From NCBI RefSeq assembly GCF_014696875.1, contig NZ_JACJQV010000091.1, positions 1 to 64,000 on the forward strand: a DNA stretch of 64,000 nucleotides, in the 5' to 3' direction. The position numbers and the translations under genes are program-made. Below, one piece after another: positions 61,892 through 64,000 of this stretch. The notes below the pieces were generated by a model. It had not been told where the DNA came from, did not search any database, and worked only from the letters and a program-made list of their open reading frames with translations. Position 1 is the first letter of the stretch. Each line of letters begins with the position of its first letter. The stretch is from Microcystis wesenbergii FACHB-1317. Lineage in GTDB: Bacteria > Cyanobacteriota > Cyanobacteriia > Cyanobacteriales > Microcystaceae.

Positions 61892-64000
61892 ATGACTGAA
61901 CTTTTACCCCAATGCAGTAATCTGGCTGGTAATGTTAACAGTATAATTGAACTATTCAAAGGCGAATCCTCTCTCCGCAATCAACAGGATACCAGCAAGA
62001 TAGAAATTGCCCTACAAAAAGCCATTTCTCCCAAATTTGAAATCGTTTTCGCCGGTGCTTTTAGTGCCGGGAAATCAATGTTAATCAATGCACTTTTAGA
62101 GCGAGAATTGCTGTATAGTGCCGAAGGACACGCAACGGGTACAGAATGTTATATTGAGTACGCAGAAGCTGATGAGGAAAGAGTGGTTTTAACCTTTCTT
62201 AGCGAAGCAGAAATTCGTACTTTAGTCGATACCGTCTGTCAAAATCTGCAATTAACTAATCCCAGTAACATTAATTCTCCCGAATACTGTAGTCAGTTAA
62301 ACCAATACTGTCAAAAAATTATCGAACAGGAAGGGGGAGAAGGCAAATCCGAGCGAGCTAAACAAGCTCAGGGTTTAAAATTATTAATTGAAGGATTTAC
62401 TCAAAATCGTGAGCAGATCCATACGCTGCATAATGCCACCTATTCCATGGAACAATTTCACTTTTCTAATTTAGCAGAAGCCGCTAGTTTTGCCCGTCGT
62501 GGTAGTAATAGTGCCGTCTTAAAACGTCTAGAATATTACTGTCATCATCCTCTCCTTAAAGATGGTAACGTTTTGGTAGATTTGCCTGGTATTGATGCCC
62601 CAGTCAAAAAAGATGCCGTCTTAGCCTATCGTAAAATAGAGCATCCTGATACTTCGGCAGTGGTTTGTGTTTTAAAGGCTGCTTCTGCGGGAGAATTAGC
62701 CACAGAAGAAACGGAATTACTCGAAAAAATTCGCTCTAATGCTGGTATTCGTGATCGAGTTTTTTATGTTTTTAACCGCATTGATGAAACCTGGTACTCA
62801 GCCCAACTAAAACAGCGTTTAGAAAACCTGATTCAAACGCAATTTCGTGATACTTCCCGCATTTACAAAACCAGCGGACTTTTAGGGTTTTATGGGTATC
62901 AGGTGAAAAATCAAACCAATATTAATCAGCGTTATGGTTTAGATTCTATCTTTGCCGAAAGTGTGAAAAATTTAGGAGGACAAGAAGAAACACCGCAATT
63001 TGTCAGCGAGTTTAATAACTATTGTGTCAACTCCAGTAAATTACTGGCAACTCCCTTTAAAGTTTCCATCCACGGTTATGAAACTCCTAATAAAAATTAC
63101 TTCCGAGTTTTAAGTGAGTGGGGAACTCCTTTACTAGAGCAGTTAATTGCTGATAGCGGTATCGAAGAATTTCGCCGGGCAATTACTCGTTATCTCACGG
63201 AGGAAAAACGTCCGCAATTGTTTGCAACTTTAGCTGATGATTTACAATCTCTCTGCATTACTATCAAAAATCATTATCAAGGTATTTATAGTGATTTAGA
63301 AAGTCAACCACGAGAAATTGAGGCGATGAAAGCTCTGGAGTTAAATCACCTCAATCAAGAGTTAAAGGAAGTGGGAGAGAAATTAACTAAACATATCGAT
63401 GGTTATGTCAATGCTGTCGTGGTTAATAGCGATGAAAACTTTGAGGAAGACTTTAATAAACTGAAAGCGAGAATGGTATCAAGATTGGATGAGTTATTAA
63501 ATACTTTTTCTGTCAAAAATGCTTACTCGCAAGCGACTTTAACCCATCCTCGCAATGCTACAGCACCTTTATTAGCAGTATTAGTAGAAGCTTTTTATTA
63601 TCTGTCTAACCAGCTAGAAGATGTGTTAATTGAGGAGTCAACCAGTTTAATTAGTCGCTTTTGTCAGCGTCTTTTAGATGCGGTAAGACAAGGTGATTAT
63701 TATCGACAAATCTATCGTTTATTGGGTAACGATGGTGGCATAGAAAATCAGCTAAAACAGATAGAATGCCAGTTAATTCATGCCTTAGTTTCCCAAGCGA
63801 GAACAGAGTGCGATCGCTATGTACGAGAAAATCATAATTTTTACAACGAAGGCACTTTTTCGATCTTTCAATTTCGGCAAACTGTGCAACAAACTGCCCA
63901 AGGTTATGACTGTGAAAGTATTCTTGCTGCCGAACCTGCTATCCGTCAATTACTTAAGTTAGATTTTGAGCCAAAAGTATCAGCGACAATTCAGAAAAAC
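61892..64000 (+). CDS. Bacterial dynamin-like GTPase (partial, runs past the window end)
   Basis: 703 codons are open up to the edge with no stop. G1 is GAFSAGKS (residues 55-62), G2 the threonine in HATGTECY, G3 DLPGID (near 231) and G4 NRID (near 293), the dynamin-superfamily set. The remainder is helical (DLESQPREIEAMKALELNHL, then IESTSLISRFCQRLL-like regions) and fits a stalk or membrane-binding part. Dynamins remodel or patch membranes and protect against phage in some bacteria. The ATG at 61892 lacks a strong ribosome binding site. C-terminal hydrophobic paddle not yet reached. Confidence 0.85.
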   Translation, partial: MTELLPQCSNLAGNVNSIIELFKGESSLRNQQDTSKIEIALQKAISPKFEIVFAGAFSAGKSMLINALLERELLYSAEGHATGTECYIEYAEADEERVVLTFLSEAEIRTLVDTVCQNLQLTNPSNINSPEYCSQLNQYCQKIIEQEGGEGKSERAKQAQGLKLLIEGFTQNREQIHTLHNATYSMEQFHFSNLAEAASFARRGSNSAVLKRLEYYCHHPLLKDGNVLVDLPGIDAPVKKDAVLAYRKIEHPDTSAVVCVLKAASAGELATEETELLEKIRSNAGIRDRVFYVFNRIDETWYSAQLKQRLENLIQTQFRDTSRIYKTSGLLGFYGYQVKNQTNINQRYGLDSIFAESVKNLGGQEETPQFVSEFNNYCVNSSKLLATPFKVSIHGYETPNKNYFRVLSEWGTPLLEQLIADSGIEEFRRAITRYLTEEKRPQLFATLADDLQSLCITIKNHYQGIYSDLESQPREIEAMKALELNHLNQELKEVGEKLTKHIDGYVNAVVVNSDENFEEDFNKLKARMVSRLDELLNTFSVKNAYSQATLTHPRNATAPLLAVLVEAFYYLSNQLEDVLIEESTSLISRFCQRLLDAVRQGDYYRQIYRLLGNDGGIENQLKQIECQLIHALVSQARTECDRYVRENHNFYNEGTFSIFQFRQTVQQTAQGYDCESILAAEPAIRQLLKLDFEPKVSATIQKN

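Overview
The window looks like chromosome from a unicellular bloom-forming cyanobacterium, most likely Microcystis. The support is: at least 20 copies of the HIP1 octamer GCGATCGC; cyanobacterial or plastid-type genes (Ycf39, the DHNA-CoA thioesterase, a CCB-type cytochrome assembly protein, a duplicated ATPase b/b' pair, cyanobacterial glutamate-cysteine ligase, a pheophorbide-oxygenase-like Rieske protein); a C-terminal-Ile lipoxygenase; and many heptanucleotide (CAGTTAT/AACTGAT) tandem arrays between genes. Genus assignment is inference. No tRNA, rRNA or CRISPR array was seen.

Layout. 1-4.5 kb: a gene remnant, a membrane-anchored hypothetical, glyQ and a lipoxygenase, ending at a perfect 12-bp-stem terminator. 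4.5-9.7 kb, minus strand: the str operon rpsL-rpsG-fusA-tuf-rpsJ behind a consensus extended -10 promoter. 9.9-14.5 kb: a degraded HigB-type toxin with an intact HigA/ImmA-IrrE partner, a NurA-domain nuclease, and an ISAzo13-like IS inserted at the last codon of the nuclease gene. 14.5-17.8 kb: a LabA-type NYN protein, metG and plsC. 17.8-20.5 kb: an accessory pair (nuclease-ParA fusion plus ParB-like/Rho-N protein) bracketed by inverted copies of one MITE. 20.5-24.3 kb: a GAF protein, an NDH-2-like dehydrogenase, a small ORF and an ExbB/ExbD pair.

24.6-31.1 kb, minus strand: the ATP synthase operon atpI-B-E-F2-F-H-A-G with heptamer arrays inside it and a strong terminator after it. 31.5-35.6 kb: a voltage-gated-type K+ channel, NAD kinase (followed by 30 perfect heptamers), ycf39 and an LD-carboxypeptidase. 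35.6-37.9 kb: a tandemly triplicated Rpn/DUF2887-type nuclease family with a dead middle copy and a growing GIEQ repeat. 38-42.7 kb: cupin, folP, coiled-coil proteins, coaD, DUF427 and trxA. 42.8-48 kb: map, a universal stress protein, a helically phased DnaA-box-like cluster, DUF2811, pth and a secreted BNR propeller protein. 48-58.8 kb: fumC, YggT, gshA, a RuvC-like nuclease, a truncated antitoxin, a GT39 membrane glycosyltransferase, an orphan Dnd-associated protein, a Rieske oxygenase, DUF1361, menI, a CCB protein and a metal ABC permease. 59-60.1 kb: an IS1-family element killed by a 77-bp palindromic insertion; then a PLD lipoprotein with an EF-hand, and the first 703 codons of a bacterial dynamin that runs off the end.

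Housekeeping islands (translation, ATP synthase, folate/CoA, redox) are conserved and clean. The spaces between them carry the novelty: heptamer arrays that end exactly at stop codons, MITEs, IS elements that rewrite stop codons, decayed toxin-antitoxin genes and the nuclease-ParA/ParB-like module, which is the best candidate here for an undescribed system.
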